This document shows, in pieces, positions 1-8,595 of a stretch of 35,557 nt of DNA. The notes beneath the pieces are model-generated. The model did no database searches, was not told where the DNA came from, and saw only the letters and a program-made list of their open reading frames with translations. How positions within the stretch are numbered: position 1 is the stretch's first letter; every line of letters starts with the position of its first letter. Position numbers and translations under genes: made by a program. Source of the DNA: Thermoactinomyces sp. DSM 45891 (GTDB lineage: Bacteria; Bacillota; Bacilli; Thermoactinomycetales; Thermoactinomycetaceae); contig NZ_FPJZ01000011.1 in assembly GCF_900119485.1 (NCBI RefSeq), positions 1 to 35,557 on the forward strand, in the 5' to 3' direction.

Positions 1-1
1 C

Positions 2-520
2 CTGAAGGACGGAAATGAGAGCGAATTAGAAGGGATCAAGTTTTGGAATCGTACCGAACTGGAACTAAAGGACGAAAGAGCCGTTAAAGTAGCTTGGTTG
101 ATCGCAAATGAAGTGGATGCAGGCGAGATCGTAACGGGTGTTTTAAACTACTATGTCCGCTTTACAACGAAGGGAACCGATAGCAATAAAAGCCGTTGGA
201 AGACTTGGAAGAAGTGGGAACGCTTTATTGGAGACGCAGCCAAAATCAAGCTTACAGAACTACCAAAAGAAAGAACCGTTGAAACGAAACTTAGTTGGTT
301 AGATCGTCAAGTAACGCCTACTCTCGCAACCATCGTGAAGGCAGAATCCGAAGAGTTCTTGCTGGAGTTGGTACAAAAAGCGGTTAAGCGTTTGAAAGAG
401 CAGGATTTCATTATGATTGCTCAATACAAGGATGCCCAGCAAGTTAGGGATGAGCGGTTGAAGCAATTGACAAGTATAACTCGTGTTAACCAAGAACCAT
501 CCAAATCAGAAGCTGTCTAA
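2..520 (+). CDS. 3' part of an unrecognised element gene (5' end outside window)
   Basis: The reading frame is open from base 2 without a stop, so the gene starts left of the window and the visible part is 172 codons plus stop. A TTG at 98 is in frame, but nothing marks it as a start and coding continues upstream of it. The product is soluble, rich in Lys, Arg and Glu, with no membrane segment. The last third (about 330-480) is predicted amphipathic helix, with an LLELVQKAVKRLKEQ-type run. Its stop codon overlaps the ribosome binding site of the integrase gene 12 bases downstream, so the two are probably cotranscribed. That position suggests an accessory or replication gene of a phage or integrative element. 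I do not recognise the family and assign no function. Confidence 0.6.
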   Translation: MKDGNESELEGIKFWNRTELELKDERAVKVAWLIANEVDAGEIVTGVLNYYVRFTTKGTDSNKSRWKTWKKWERFIGDAAKIKLTELPKERTVETKLSWLDRQVTPTLATIVKAESEEFLLELVQKAVKRLKEQDFIMIAQYKDAQQVRDERLKQLTSITRVNQEPSKSEAV

Positions 521-532
521 GGAGGTACTAAA

Positions 533-1678
533 ATGAGAGGTCATGTACGCAAACGTGGAAAAGGTTGGGTCTATGTTCTTAGTATTGGGAGAGACCTGAC
601 AACAGGGAAACGAAAACAGAAATGGTCTCGTAGTTTCAAAACAAAAAAGGAAGCAGAGCGAGAATTAAACAAAGCTATCAACGAAATCGAAAATGGGATT
701 TTTGTAGAACCAAACAAGGTAACTTTGGGAGAGTATCTAGAAAACTGGCTAGAGGATTATGCAAGAGGAGCTGTTAGACCTACTACATTCTCTTCATATC
801 GATTTGCAATCAGAACACATATCGCACCACATCTAGGTTCACTTACTTTGCAAGAACTACAAGCAACTCACATACAACGATTTTACAACAACAAGCTAGA
901 AAGTGGTCGGGTTGATGGCAAGGGTGGTTTGGCAGCAAGTACGATCCAATATATGCACACTGTTTTACAAAAAGCTTTAGAACATGCAGTTAAATGGCAA
1001 TTGATTAACCGTAACGTAGCAAAATTAAGCGACCCTCCTAAAATTCGGAAGAGGGAAAATGCAACATTTGGTGCTGAAGAGGTAAAGCGATTTTTGACTT
1101 ATGCTAAAGGCCATCGTCTCTATATAGCCTTTTTATTGGGAATTACAACAGGGCTAAGAAAAGGAGAGATTCTGGGTTTGCGATGGAATGATGTTGCTTT
1201 GGAAGAAAAAATGCTTAGTGTACGGAAAAGCTTAGCTCTTGTAGATGGTAAACGTGTATTACAAGAACCGAAAACCTCAGGAAGTATCAGATCAGTCCCC
1301 TTGCCTTCACTAGTAGTACAAGCATTGGAGGAACACAAACTACTCCAAAGTAAAGAAAAAATAAAGCTAGGAGCACTTTATCATGATCACGGTTTAGTTG
1401 TAACAACTTCGATCGGTAAGCCTGTTAGCCCATCTGATTTATGGAAGTATTTTAAATCAATATTAAAGAAAGCAGACCTTCCTAATATTCGTTTTCATGA
1501 CCTTCGTCATACACATGCTACTCTGATGTTGCAACAAGGTGAGCACCCTAAAATAGTAGCCGAAAGATTAGGTCACTCTGATATACGTCTTACCATGGAT
1601 ACTTATAGTCACGTACTTCCTAACATGCAACAAGAAGCGGTAGAGCGATTTGAGAAAATGTTTTTATCTGACGAATAA
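533..1678 (+). CDS. int: Tyrosine recombinase (phage/ICE-type integrase)
   Basis: This 381-residue protein has the usual length and layout of Gram-positive phage and ICE integrases. Residues about 1-55 form an arm-binding domain (the GKRKQKWSRSFKTKKEAE stretch), residues about 62-170 a SAM-like core-binding domain starting VTLGEYLENWLEDYA, and residues about 180-375 the catalytic domain. The catalytic set is complete: Arg209 (TGLRKGE), Lys247 (EPKTSGS), His322 and Arg325 (HDLRHTH), His348 (LGHSD) and nucleophile Tyr358 (TYSHV). The ATG at 533 follows GGAGGT, which overlaps the stop of the preceding gene. It catalyses site-specific integration and, with a partner, excision. It is the last gene of its element before the housekeeping gene holA on the opposite strand, so the element end should lie in 1679-1808. 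No broken codons are seen. Confidence 0.95.
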   Translation: MRGHVRKRGKGWVYVLSIGRDLTTGKRKQKWSRSFKTKKEAERELNKAINEIENGIFVEPNKVTLGEYLENWLEDYARGAVRPTTFSSYRFAIRTHIAPHLGSLTLQELQATHIQRFYNNKLESGRVDGKGGLAASTIQYMHTVLQKALEHAVKWQLINRNVAKLSDPPKIRKRENATFGAEEVKRFLTYAKGHRLYIAFLLGITTGLRKGEILGLRWNDVALEEKMLSVRKSLALVDGKRVLQEPKTSGSIRSVPLPSLVVQALEEHKLLQSKEKIKLGALYHDHGLVVTTSIGKPVSPSDLWKYFKSILKKADLPNIRFHDLRHTHATLMLQQGEHPKIVAERLGHSDIRLTMDTYSHVLPNMQQEAVERFEKMFLSDE

Positions 1679-1756
1679 AACACGTAATCTAATCATTGTG
1701 TTTGCAATTTGTTTGCAATATCAGTATTTCATAGTTGATTGATATACAATGAAATG

Positions 1757-1790
1757 AAAAAAGGCCTTGTTGTTCAAGGCTTTTGTGTTT
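1757..1790. terminator. Bidirectional terminator between int and holA
   Basis: GCCTTG (1764-1769), a TTGTT loop and CAAGGC (1775-1780) form a stem that extends with A-T pairs to about 10 bp. It is flanked by an A-run on the left and a T-run on the right, so it works as an intrinsic terminator for int on the plus strand and holA on the minus strand. Confidence 0.8.
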
Positions 1791-1808
1791 TAGATTTACT
1801 GTAGCACA

Positions 1809-2822
1809 TCACATTCTTAGGAGTAGGCGCTCCACAGCAAATTCTTTATCGATGATTCGATTCGACTTAATGTCTTGGTCCGCTTCAATCGCCAGTTCTA
1901 GTAGCACCTTAAGTTGCTCTTCCGAATATGAATTTCCTCGCTGTAGAGCAAGCTTCACTGGATAGGGATGAAGTTTTAAGAGACTCGCTATCTCTTTTTC
2001 ATTTTTCCCCGTTTGTGCTAGTAGTTTACCTTGTAACATGATGCGGAGCTGTCTTGTAATCAAGGCTAAGATTTTAATAGGATCTTCTTTTTGAAAGACG
2101 AGATCACGGTAGATTTGGATCGCATTTTCTTTATTATGTTTCCCCATCTGATCTGTTAGACGAAATACATCCTGCTCTAATGTCCGTACCACTAGTTGAT
2201 CAACCTGATCTAACGTGACGACACCTTGTTTTCCTGCAAATAGAGCTACCTTTTGACATTCTTGAGCCAGGAGCCTTAGATGATTTCCAACCAGCTCAAT
2301 TAACCGATTGATCACTTCCCTATCAACTTGCACTTGCAATAATTGGAACCTCTTTGCAACAAATTTATGTAAACCCTGCCCCTCTAAGGGGTCAAACTTT
2401 AAGACTTTAGCAACCTTCTCTATCTGCTTTACTACTTTCTTTCGTTTATCAAGGGAAGACCCTAACATAGTCAAAATCAATATATTATCTGGGTGGGGAT
2501 CTTTTATATATTCGAGAAATAAATCAAGATCGTGCTCCACTTTACTTTTATGGTTACCAAAAAATGAGGCATTCCTTGCTATAATCCATCTACGATCTCC
2601 GAAGAAAGAGGGAGTCTCCAATTCTTGTAGCACAGATTGAATGGGTGTCTCATCAAGATCAAAAACTACCTCATTCCATTCTCTGTCCCCAGTACTGCGC
2701 CCACATAATTGTTGCCTAATCCAGTCTAGTGTTTCTTCCAGCAAAAACTCTTCTTCTCCATACAAAAAATAAACAGGATGAATTTGGTTTATCTTGATGT
2801 CTTGTAGTATTTTGCGATCCAT
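1809..2822 (-). CDS. holA: DNA polymerase III subunit delta
   Basis: HolA (YqeN) is the delta subunit that opens the beta sliding clamp within the clamp-loader complex. From the ATG at 2822 the protein is 337 residues, normal for the family. The N-terminal AAA+-like domain begins MDRKILQDIKINQIHPVYFL, followed by YGEEEFLLEE, the typical delta-subunit start. The C-terminal collar domain carries LALITRQLRIMLQ. The frame is open to a GTG at 2831, but that GTG lies inside the GAGGTG ribosome binding site, which is correctly spaced for the ATG at 2822. In Bacillus holA also lies downstream of comEC. The usual neighbour rpsT is not on its far side, where an integrase gene sits instead. Confidence 0.93.
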   Translation of the reverse strand: MDRKILQDIKINQIHPVYFLYGEEEFLLEETLDWIRQQLCGRSTGDREWNEVVFDLDETPIQSVLQELETPSFFGDRRWIIARNASFFGNHKSKVEHDLDLFLEYIKDPHPDNILILTMLGSSLDKRKKVVKQIEKVAKVLKFDPLEGQGLHKFVAKRFQLLQVQVDREVINRLIELVGNHLRLLAQECQKVALFAGKQGVVTLDQVDQLVVRTLEQDVFRLTDQMGKHNKENAIQIYRDLVFQKEDPIKILALITRQLRIMLQGKLLAQTGKNEKEIASLLKLHPYPVKLALQRGNSYSEEQLKVLLELAIEADQDIKSNRIIDKEFAVERLLLRM

Positions 2823-2848
2823 TTCATTCACCTCTTCATCCCTTAATT

Positions 2849-3475
2849 TTATCGCTTCTTAACATTCGTTTCTACTGGAAACTCAAATGTAACAAGTCCT
2901 CCTACTGAATCAGTAAATTTTACGATGAGCCGATCGTTATTACGCCACTCGATCTTAGGATCTTTCGCACTAACCATGCTTTGTTTGGGAATCGCTTCAT
3001 TTCCCTTTTTATCATAAACTTGTATTTGATTTTTCTCGTCCCATAATGCCACTAAGTCTTTATCAGGAGAGAGAATTCCACCTTTCTTCACACTCTCAGT
3101 AAAAAGACGGGGATTCACGAGGATTTTCATAGGCCAAGATGTCGTTCCAATTGGCACGAAAGCGATCACTGCTGTCAACAATATGACCACAATGCCAATC
3201 CCGATACTGGCTATCTTCCATCGCTTTAAAAGTTGGGCTCTTTGCTGTTGTCGCTCTTCCTCTTCCATTTGTTCCAGCACCATTTCCGTAAGTGGAAGCA
3301 CAGGGGTTACCTTACATAAGTTAGATAGTTCGAAGACTAACTGTTGAAATCGACTTGCCATGGCAGCATCTTCAGGAGAATTAGCAAGATATACATCTAA
3401 ATATTGTTGGTCTGTACTGGTCAATTCTTGATCTAAATCCCTCTGTAGTAGATCTACGATTTGTGTATTTGCCAT
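2849..3475 (-). CDS. Membrane-anchored anti-sigma factor-like protein
   Basis: The protein has 208 residues: a cytosolic N-terminal domain of about 80 residues with acidic helices (LVFELSNLCKV, LTEMVLEQMEEEERQQQ), one membrane segment at about 86-110 (IASIGIGIVVILLTAVIAFV) and an outer domain of about 95 residues. It overlaps the end of the upstream ECF sigma gene by 22 bases, the standard arrangement for a sigma factor and its membrane anti-sigma factor. The zinc-binding His-x3-Cys-x2-Cys motif of the ZAS/RsiW class is absent and only one Cys is seen in the cytosolic part, so it is a non-zinc or diverged type. A GGAGG lies 9 bases before the ATG. The anti-sigma role is inferred from topology and position, not from a recognised domain. 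Confidence 0.7.
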   Translation of the reverse strand: MANTQIVDLLQRDLDQELTSTDQQYLDVYLANSPEDAAMASRFQQLVFELSNLCKVTPVLPLTEMVLEQMEEEERQQQRAQLLKRWKIASIGIGIVVILLTAVIAFVPIGTTSWPMKILVNPRLFTESVKKGGILSPDKDLVALWDEKNQIQVYDKKGNEAIPKQSMVSAKDPKIEWRNNDRLIVKFTDSVGGLVTFEFPVETNVKKR

Positions 3476-4014
3476 TGGAAAAGTCCTCCTTCTTGGTAGT
3501 CACTCAGCCATTCTTGTAGCTGCTTACGAGCACGATATAGTTGCTTCTTCACTGACTCTACCGGAATCCCTAAGACTTCTGCGATCTCTTGAATCGTTAG
3601 ATTTTGAATGTAGCGCAAGACTAATATGAATCGAGGACGCTCAGGTAGTTCATATATAGCTCTCTTCAAACTAGCAACGAAACTAACATTTCCGGGGAGC
3701 TTTTTCACTAGGTTATCTCTTGTCAGATGGGGCAACATCGAAACCACTTTAGAGCGCTGCTTAGACAAATCAAAGCATGCTTGTACAATTACCTTTTGTT
3801 CCCACACTTGTTGCTTCTCTTCTATATCGCTTACTTGGATCTCTTTAAGATGTCTATATACATAAACCAAGGCCTTCTGTGTAGCGTCCATCGCATCTTG
3901 TTGCCTTTCGGTTACGTAGTAGGCAGTTTGGTAAAAAGTCTGTTCTAAATGATGCAAGAAATCTTTTGTTGAATTCCGACAACCACCTTGTGCCCTTTGA
4001 AACTGCTCTATCAA
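3454..4014 (-). CDS. ECF-type RNA polymerase sigma factor
   Basis: Region 4 is clear: LPERPRFILVLRYIQNLTIQ followed by EIAEVLGIPVESVKKQLYRA is the sigma-70 region 4 helix-turn-helix that reads the -35 box. Region 2 at the N-terminus (LIEQFQRAQGG through the DAMDATQKALVYVYRHL stretch) is more diverged. The frame is open to an ATG at 4089 inside comEC, but GGGAG at 4023-4027 sits 8 bases before a TTG at 4012-4014, giving a 186-residue protein of normal ECF length. I take that TTG as the start. It begins 2 bases after the comEC stop, so translation is probably coupled. The next gene is the likely anti-sigma factor. The signal sensed and the regulon are unknown. Confidence 0.85.
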   Translation of the reverse strand: MIEQFQRAQGGCRNSTKDFLHHLEQTFYQTAYYVTERQQDAMDATQKALVYVYRHLKEIQVSDIEEKQQVWEQKVIVQACFDLSKQRSKVVSMLPHLTRDNLVKKLPGNVSFVASLKRAIYELPERPRFILVLRYIQNLTIQEIAEVLGIPVESVKKQLYRARKQLQEWLSDYQEGGLFQWQIHKS

Positions 4015-4015
4015 A

Positions 4016-6430
4016 TCACTCTCTCCCTTTTTCTTGCAACATGGATGAAAATTGAACCTCTTCTTCATTAATGCGAATCGTGACTGCACCCATCCAATCC
4101 GTCCTATAGACTTTTGTGCCTACTTTTTGTAATCTCCCTATGACCTCAGGAGATGGATGGCCGTAAAGATTCTTCTCTCCAGCCGAAACTAACGCATATC
4201 GCGGCCGAATCTGGTGAATAAATGCTTCTGTACTAGAAGTCCTACTACCATGATGGGCTACTTTATATATATCTATCTTTGGTAGATTCCATGCCTGGAG
4301 AAGTTTTTCTTCAGCATGTTTTTCAATATCACCTGTAAATAAAATATGTTTCTGATCGATTGTAAACAGGAGTACCAGCCCTGCATTATTGGACGTTCCT
4401 TCATATAATTCCTTATCACCTAAATCAGGATAGAGAAAGGTAATCGAGACACCTGGTTCTACCTCCCACACCTGCCCCATAGGAACTGTGTAAATCGCTA
4501 TATCACGCTCTCTGACTTCCCTAATCCAATCCTTCTCCAGTTTCGAGATGGTAGATAATGGATTCCGAATAACTTTCTCTACCGAAAATCGCCTGACCAC
4601 AGCACCTAATCCCTGAATATGATCCGCATCACCGTGTGTGGAGACAAGTAGATCAATCCGGTTCACGCCTCGATATGCGAGAAACGGAACCACGACATCC
4701 TCACCTATATCAAACGGATCTCTCCTTTCTTGCCATTCTTGTTGGGGATAAGGTAGCCTGCCACCACCATCAATTAAAATGGACTTTCCAGACTTGGTCC
4801 GAATGAAAAAGGCATCGCCTTGTCCTACATCAATCATGGTAATTTCATGATGGGGATATATCTCTAATTCTCCATAAATACCTAACCCAATCCAACAAAC
4901 CCACACACAACTTATCACCCATGGAATCTTAGAATGGAAATAGCGAACACTTACCCAAGCCCACCAGCTCCCTATCATCAATAGGGTATAAATGAGTAAC
5001 CAAATCCAACTCGGATGGGCAAATGAAAATAGATGCCCATCAAACTGCTGTATCCATTCCACCCCGCTTTGACTCGCTTGAATGATCCAAGTCAATCCTT
5101 GGGAAAGCCAGGCTCCAATTGGAAGTACAAAGAAGGATACGAGTAAACTTCCATATCCAATTGGCAAGACAACTACGCTAAAAAAGGGGGCAAACACCAC
5201 ATTCGCCATCAGCGAAAAAAGGGAACTTTCGTGAAAATAATAAACCAACAAAGGAAACGAAGCCGCTTGTGCAACACTAGCTCCAGCAATGGTGTATCGA
5301 AGCCACTCATATCCATATGGAAAACGCTCAGCAAGTGGGGTTGTACCCACGATTAAACCGGCAGTTACCACATAACTAAGTTGAAAACCTGGATTAAAAA
5401 TCAAAAGTGGTTCAAAACAAAGTTGTATCATCGCAGCAAGGCATAAAAAGGAGAGAATATCCTTCTCCTTTCGCCAAGCAATAGCGAGACACATCATTCC
5501 CGATACGATACCCGCTCTTACAATCGGCGGTTCAGCTCCTGTAAGCAATACATAGAAGGGTAAAAAGCTCAGAATCAGCCATGCCGACTTCTCACGGGTA
5601 ATCCCTACATATCGAAGCATCAAAAATAGGGTCGCTACTAGCAAACTCACATGAAACCCTGAAATCGAAAGAATATGTACAAGACCAAGAGTTTGATATT
5701 GCTGCTCCCATTCCATTGGAACATCATCACGATCCCCAAGAAGAAGCCCTTTCATAAATCCCTGAACCTCTATATCTGCATATAGACTCTCTATCTGATC
5801 ACTAAGCAATTGATGAGTTCGATCAATCCATGTCAGCAGTGAGTTTTCTATTCCGACCCGTTTGAGGTTATGCAAACCTGTCGCTTTACCAACCCAAAAG
5901 ATAGATTGTTGTTGCAAATAGTCTCGATAGTTAAATGCTCCGGGATTTCTAGGTAGAGGAGGACGCTCCATTTGCAGAGGTGATTGGATCACCCACCCTC
6001 TTCTTACTTGCTTAGACTGCTTCCATTGTTCAAATGATGTTAACTTGATGACAACTCTTATACGTTCCTTCGTGTATACCCACTGACTTTGATGTCGAAT
6101 TTGGGATAGTTGTAAATCAAAGCGTAATTGGTCACCATCTCGAATTGGTTTTGACTCGATGGTGCCTATCACAAGGAGATCTTCATCTAGGGTAACTGGA
6201 AGTTCGGAAACATTTTGGAGCATCGTAACCGAGTAAACAAATCCACTCACCATACATGTCAAGGCTAGTAGCAAATAAGAACGACGAACCTTACTCGTTA
6301 TAAAAATAACTCCCGAAACCAGAACAGTTATAAAACCACATGCATACAAGAGCCATTGACTACCTGTAAGCACCACACACAGAACACCCATTAACCAGCC
6401 AATTACCACTTTGACAAGAGGGCGATTCAT
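4016..6430 (-). CDS. comEC: DNA internalization-related competence protein ComEC/Rec2
   Basis: ComEC is the membrane channel that passes single-stranded DNA into the cytoplasm during transformation. The 804-residue protein has full family length. It has N-terminal membrane helices, a DUF4131/OB-like outer domain at about 60-200, the competence helix bundle with the family motif LVHILSISGFHVSLL, several further helices to about residue 520, and a C-terminal metallo-beta-lactamase domain. The latter carries the metal-binding HGDADH at His599 and later GDIEKHAE and KVAHHGSRTS. No frameshift is seen, so the gene looks functional. The normal upstream partner comEA lies at 7888-8520, but separated by rocD on the opposite strand. 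The ATG at 6430 has no strong ribosome binding site. Confidence 0.95.
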   Translation of the reverse strand: MNRPLVKVVIGWLMGVLCVVLTGSQWLLYACGFITVLVSGVIFITSKVRRSYLLLALTCMVSGFVYSVTMLQNVSELPVTLDEDLLVIGTIESKPIRDGDQLRFDLQLSQIRHQSQWVYTKERIRVVIKLTSFEQWKQSKQVRRGWVIQSPLQMERPPLPRNPGAFNYRDYLQQQSIFWVGKATGLHNLKRVGIENSLLTWIDRTHQLLSDQIESLYADIEVQGFMKGLLLGDRDDVPMEWEQQYQTLGLVHILSISGFHVSLLVATLFLMLRYVGITREKSAWLILSFLPFYVLLTGAEPPIVRAGIVSGMMCLAIAWRKEKDILSFLCLAAMIQLCFEPLLIFNPGFQLSYVVTAGLIVGTTPLAERFPYGYEWLRYTIAGASVAQAASFPLLVYYFHESSLFSLMANVVFAPFFSVVVLPIGYGSLLVSFFVLPIGAWLSQGLTWIIQASQSGVEWIQQFDGHLFSFAHPSWIWLLIYTLLMIGSWWAWVSVRYFHSKIPWVISCVWVCWIGLGIYGELEIYPHHEITMIDVGQGDAFFIRTKSGKSILIDGGGRLPYPQQEWQERRDPFDIGEDVVVPFLAYRGVNRIDLLVSTHGDADHIQGLGAVVRRFSVEKVIRNPLSTISKLEKDWIREVRERDIAIYTVPMGQVWEVEPGVSITFLYPDLGDKELYEGTSNNAGLVLLFTIDQKHILFTGDIEKHAEEKLLQAWNLPKIDIYKVAHHGSRTSSTEAFIHQIRPRYALVSAGEKNLYGHPSPEVIGRLQKVGTKVYRTDWMGAVTIRINEEEVQFSSMLQEKGRE

Positions 6431-6581
6431 CTACTTCGCTACTTTCTGTATCATCTCTACTCTATTTCTCTTCTTCTATTACCTAAATTTTTCCTTCTTT
6501 TGACATTCTTTTTATACAACTTTCATCATCTATAGACATAAATCATCTCAACTTTATGCACGCCTATGAGTGAACATACAT

Positions 6582-6614
6582 TTGATTGATCTTAGCAAGT
6601 AAGTTCCATACAAT
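6582..6614 (+). promoter_or_regulatory. SigA-type promoter of rocD
   Basis: TTGATC (6586-6591) and TACAAT (6609-6614) are separated by exactly 17 bases. The start would fall about 28 bases before the ATG of rocD. An overlapping TTGATT at 6582 is a poorer -35 choice. No rocR or AhrC site was identified by eye. Confidence 0.6.
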
Positions 6615-6648
6615 ATAGGGGAATAGTAATCTGAACAGGGGGTTCATT

Positions 6649-7839
6649 ATGTCGAAGAATAAAGATCTAATCGATTTAACAGAAAAATATGGCGCACGAA
6701 ACTACCATCCACTACCGATTGTTCTCACCCACGGAGAAGGAGTTTGGGTGGAGGATGCAGACGGCAATCGTTATATGGACATGCTCTCCGCTTATTCTGC
6801 ATTAAATCATGGTCACCGCCATCCACGTTTAATTCAAGCATTAAAAGATCAAGCGGATCAAATCACATTAACTTCTCGCGCCTTTCACAATGCACAACTA
6901 GGTACTTTTTATGAAAAATTATCCGAACTAACCGGCAAGGAAATGATTCTGCCGATGAATACAGGTGCGGAAGCGGTTGAAACCGCTATCAAAACTGTTC
7001 GTCGCTGGGCTTATGATGTAAAGAAAGTTCCAGATAATCAAGCAGAAATTATCGTATGTGAAGATAACTTCCACGGACGTACTATCACAACTGTCTCTCT
7101 ATCTTCCAACCCTGAGTACACACGCGGATTTGGTCCACTCACTCCCGGATTTAAGCTTGTACCTTATGGGGATTTAGAAGCCTTGAAAGCCGCTATCACA
7201 CCTAATACAGCTGGCTTTATCTTAGAGCCAATCCAAGGGGAAGCGGGCGTAATCGTTCCTCCGGCTGGCTATCTAAAATCAGCTCTTGAAATCTGTAAAG
7301 AAAACAACGTATTGTTTGTAGCTGATGAGATCCAAACTGGATTCGGTCGTACTGGACAAGCGTTTGCATGTGATTGGGAAGAGGTACATCCTGATATGTA
7401 TATCATGGGAAAAGCGCTTGGTGGTGGTGTCATGCCAATCTCTGCAGTAGCCGCAAACACCGATATCCTTGGTGTATTTGAGCCAGGCTCCCATGGTTCT
7501 ACCTTCGGCGGTAATCCACTTGCGTGTGCTGTTGCCATCGCCGCTCTAGATGTACTAGCTGAGGATGAACTTCCAAAGCGTTCTCGCGAACTAGGCGAAT
7601 ACTTTAAACAAGAGCTCGAAAAGATTCAAAATCCAATTATAAAAGAAGTACGTGGAAAAGGCTTGTTTATCGGAATGGAGCTACACGAAAAAGCTCGTCC
7701 ATACTGCGAAGCATTGATGGCAGAAGGGCTTCTTTGTAAAGAGACTCATGATAACACAATCCGATTTGCACCACCGCTCACGATTACTAAAGAAGAGCTA
7801 GACCTTGCATTAGAAAAAGTACGGAAAATCATGGCCTAA
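6649..7839 (+). CDS. rocD: Ornithine--oxo-acid aminotransferase
   Basis: This class III PLP-dependent aminotransferase converts ornithine and 2-oxoglutarate to glutamate-5-semialdehyde and glutamate in arginine and proline metabolism. Its 396 residues match bacterial RocD. Visible motifs are YHPLPIVLTHGEGVWVED at the N-terminus, MNTGAEAVETAIK binding the cofactor phosphate, ILEPIQGEAGV, VADEIQTGFGRTG with the Asp that contacts the pyridine nitrogen, and the PLP lysine Lys255 in MGKALGGG. HGSTFGGNPLAC follows. Substrate choice over acetylornithine is supported by the N-terminal YGARNYHPL motif typical of ornithine aminotransferases. A GGGGG ribosome binding site precedes the ATG. The gene stands alone with its own promoter and terminator between comEC and comEA, on the opposite strand. 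Confidence 0.93.
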   Translation: MSKNKDLIDLTEKYGARNYHPLPIVLTHGEGVWVEDADGNRYMDMLSAYSALNHGHRHPRLIQALKDQADQITLTSRAFHNAQLGTFYEKLSELTGKEMILPMNTGAEAVETAIKTVRRWAYDVKKVPDNQAEIIVCEDNFHGRTITTVSLSSNPEYTRGFGPLTPGFKLVPYGDLEALKAAITPNTAGFILEPIQGEAGVIVPPAGYLKSALEICKENNVLFVADEIQTGFGRTGQAFACDWEEVHPDMYIMGKALGGGVMPISAVAANTDILGVFEPGSHGSTFGGNPLACAVAIAALDVLAEDELPKRSRELGEYFKQELEKIQNPIIKEVRGKGLFIGMELHEKARPYCEALMAEGLLCKETHDNTIRFAPPLTITKEELDLALEKVRKIMA

Positions 7840-7846
7840 CCATCAT

Positions 7847-7889
7847 AAAAAGAAGCTCTCGCCAAACAAATTGGCAAGAGCTTCTTTTT
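7847..7889. terminator. Bidirectional terminator between rocD and comEA
   Basis: A long stem pairs AAGAAGCTCT with AGAGCTTCTT and continues through GCCAA/TTGGC around an ACAAA-type loop. A-runs and T-runs flank it, so it can end both transcripts. The comEA stop codon lies in the right-hand flank. Confidence 0.85.
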
Positions 7890-8520
7890 ATGGAACCGTA
7901 ATTTTATCCTTAAAACGTGCTAATAACTTCTCTCCAATCCCTGGAACCTTCGCAATATCTGCCACTCGTTTAAAAGGCCCGTTTTTATCTCGGTATTGAA
8001 TGATGGCTTCGGCTTTTGCCGCTCCCACCCCCGGTAGTTCTTCTAATTCTGTACTATTCGCCGAATTAATCGCAATCTTGCCATTTTTATCACTGAAATC
8101 GGATTGCCCCACTAACGGCTGACTCTCCTCACCCTTCCGAGGGATATATAGTACCGAACCATCCGCAATTTCTTGAGCCAAGTTTACTTTTTTTAAATCT
8201 GCATCATCCGTACTTCCACCCGCAGTTTCAATCACTTCGTATAGCCTAGTTGCTTTTTTAAATTGATAAATCCCAGGCTTTTTGACTGCACCTTTTACAT
8301 CTACAACGAATAGTTGTACACTTTCTCGCTTTGGGGGAACCAATGCCATCTTCTCGTTTTGATCAAGCCAATCTTGAGATTTCTCTACATTTTTCACAGG
8401 CAAGCCTTCTGCACTAAGCCACCCCTCCCCTCTAAATAGAAGAACTGCCAACAAGCACAAAACCGCTACACTTAACGCCACTACTAGCTTTTTCTCTCGA
8501 TCTGTCCATCTGGATAACAT
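7888..8520 (-). CDS. comEA: Competence protein ComEA (DNA receptor)
   Basis: ComEA binds incoming double-stranded DNA at the outer face of the membrane and delivers it to ComEC. From the ATG at 8520 the protein has 210 residues: a single N-terminal membrane anchor at about 11-30 (LVVALSVAVLCLLAVLLF), a SLBB domain at about 75-135 (VDVKGAVKKPGIYQF) and two helix-hairpin-helix motifs at the C-terminus (INSANSTELEELPGVGAAKA and VADIAKVPGIGEKLLARF). The frame is open to a TTG at 8559, but AGGAGG lies 8 bases before the ATG at 8520, which also gives the normal short cytosolic tail. It points toward rocD rather than running directly into comEB-comEC as in Bacillus. Confidence 0.95.
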   Translation of the reverse strand: MLSRWTDREKKLVVALSVAVLCLLAVLLFRGEGWLSAEGLPVKNVEKSQDWLDQNEKMALVPPKRESVQLFVVDVKGAVKKPGIYQFKKATRLYEVIETAGGSTDDADLKKVNLAQEIADGSVLYIPRKGEESQPLVGQSDFSDKNGKIAINSANSTELEELPGVGAAKAEAIIQYRDKNGPFKRVADIAKVPGIGEKLLARFKDKITVP

Positions 8521-8595
8521 GCCGTCCAACCTCCTATATCCATATATTTCCTCAAACAAAAAGACAAACCCTGCAAAGGCTTGTCCCAGCTTTCT

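Noticed and set aside
1757..1790. The int-holA hairpin as the integrase attachment core
   Set aside because: It is fully explained as a terminator for both genes, and without the other element end no repeat can be shown.
7269..7538. Minus-strand open frames inside rocD
   Set aside because: They are shadows of a well-conserved aminotransferase gene, with no ribosome binding site and no plausible protein sequence.
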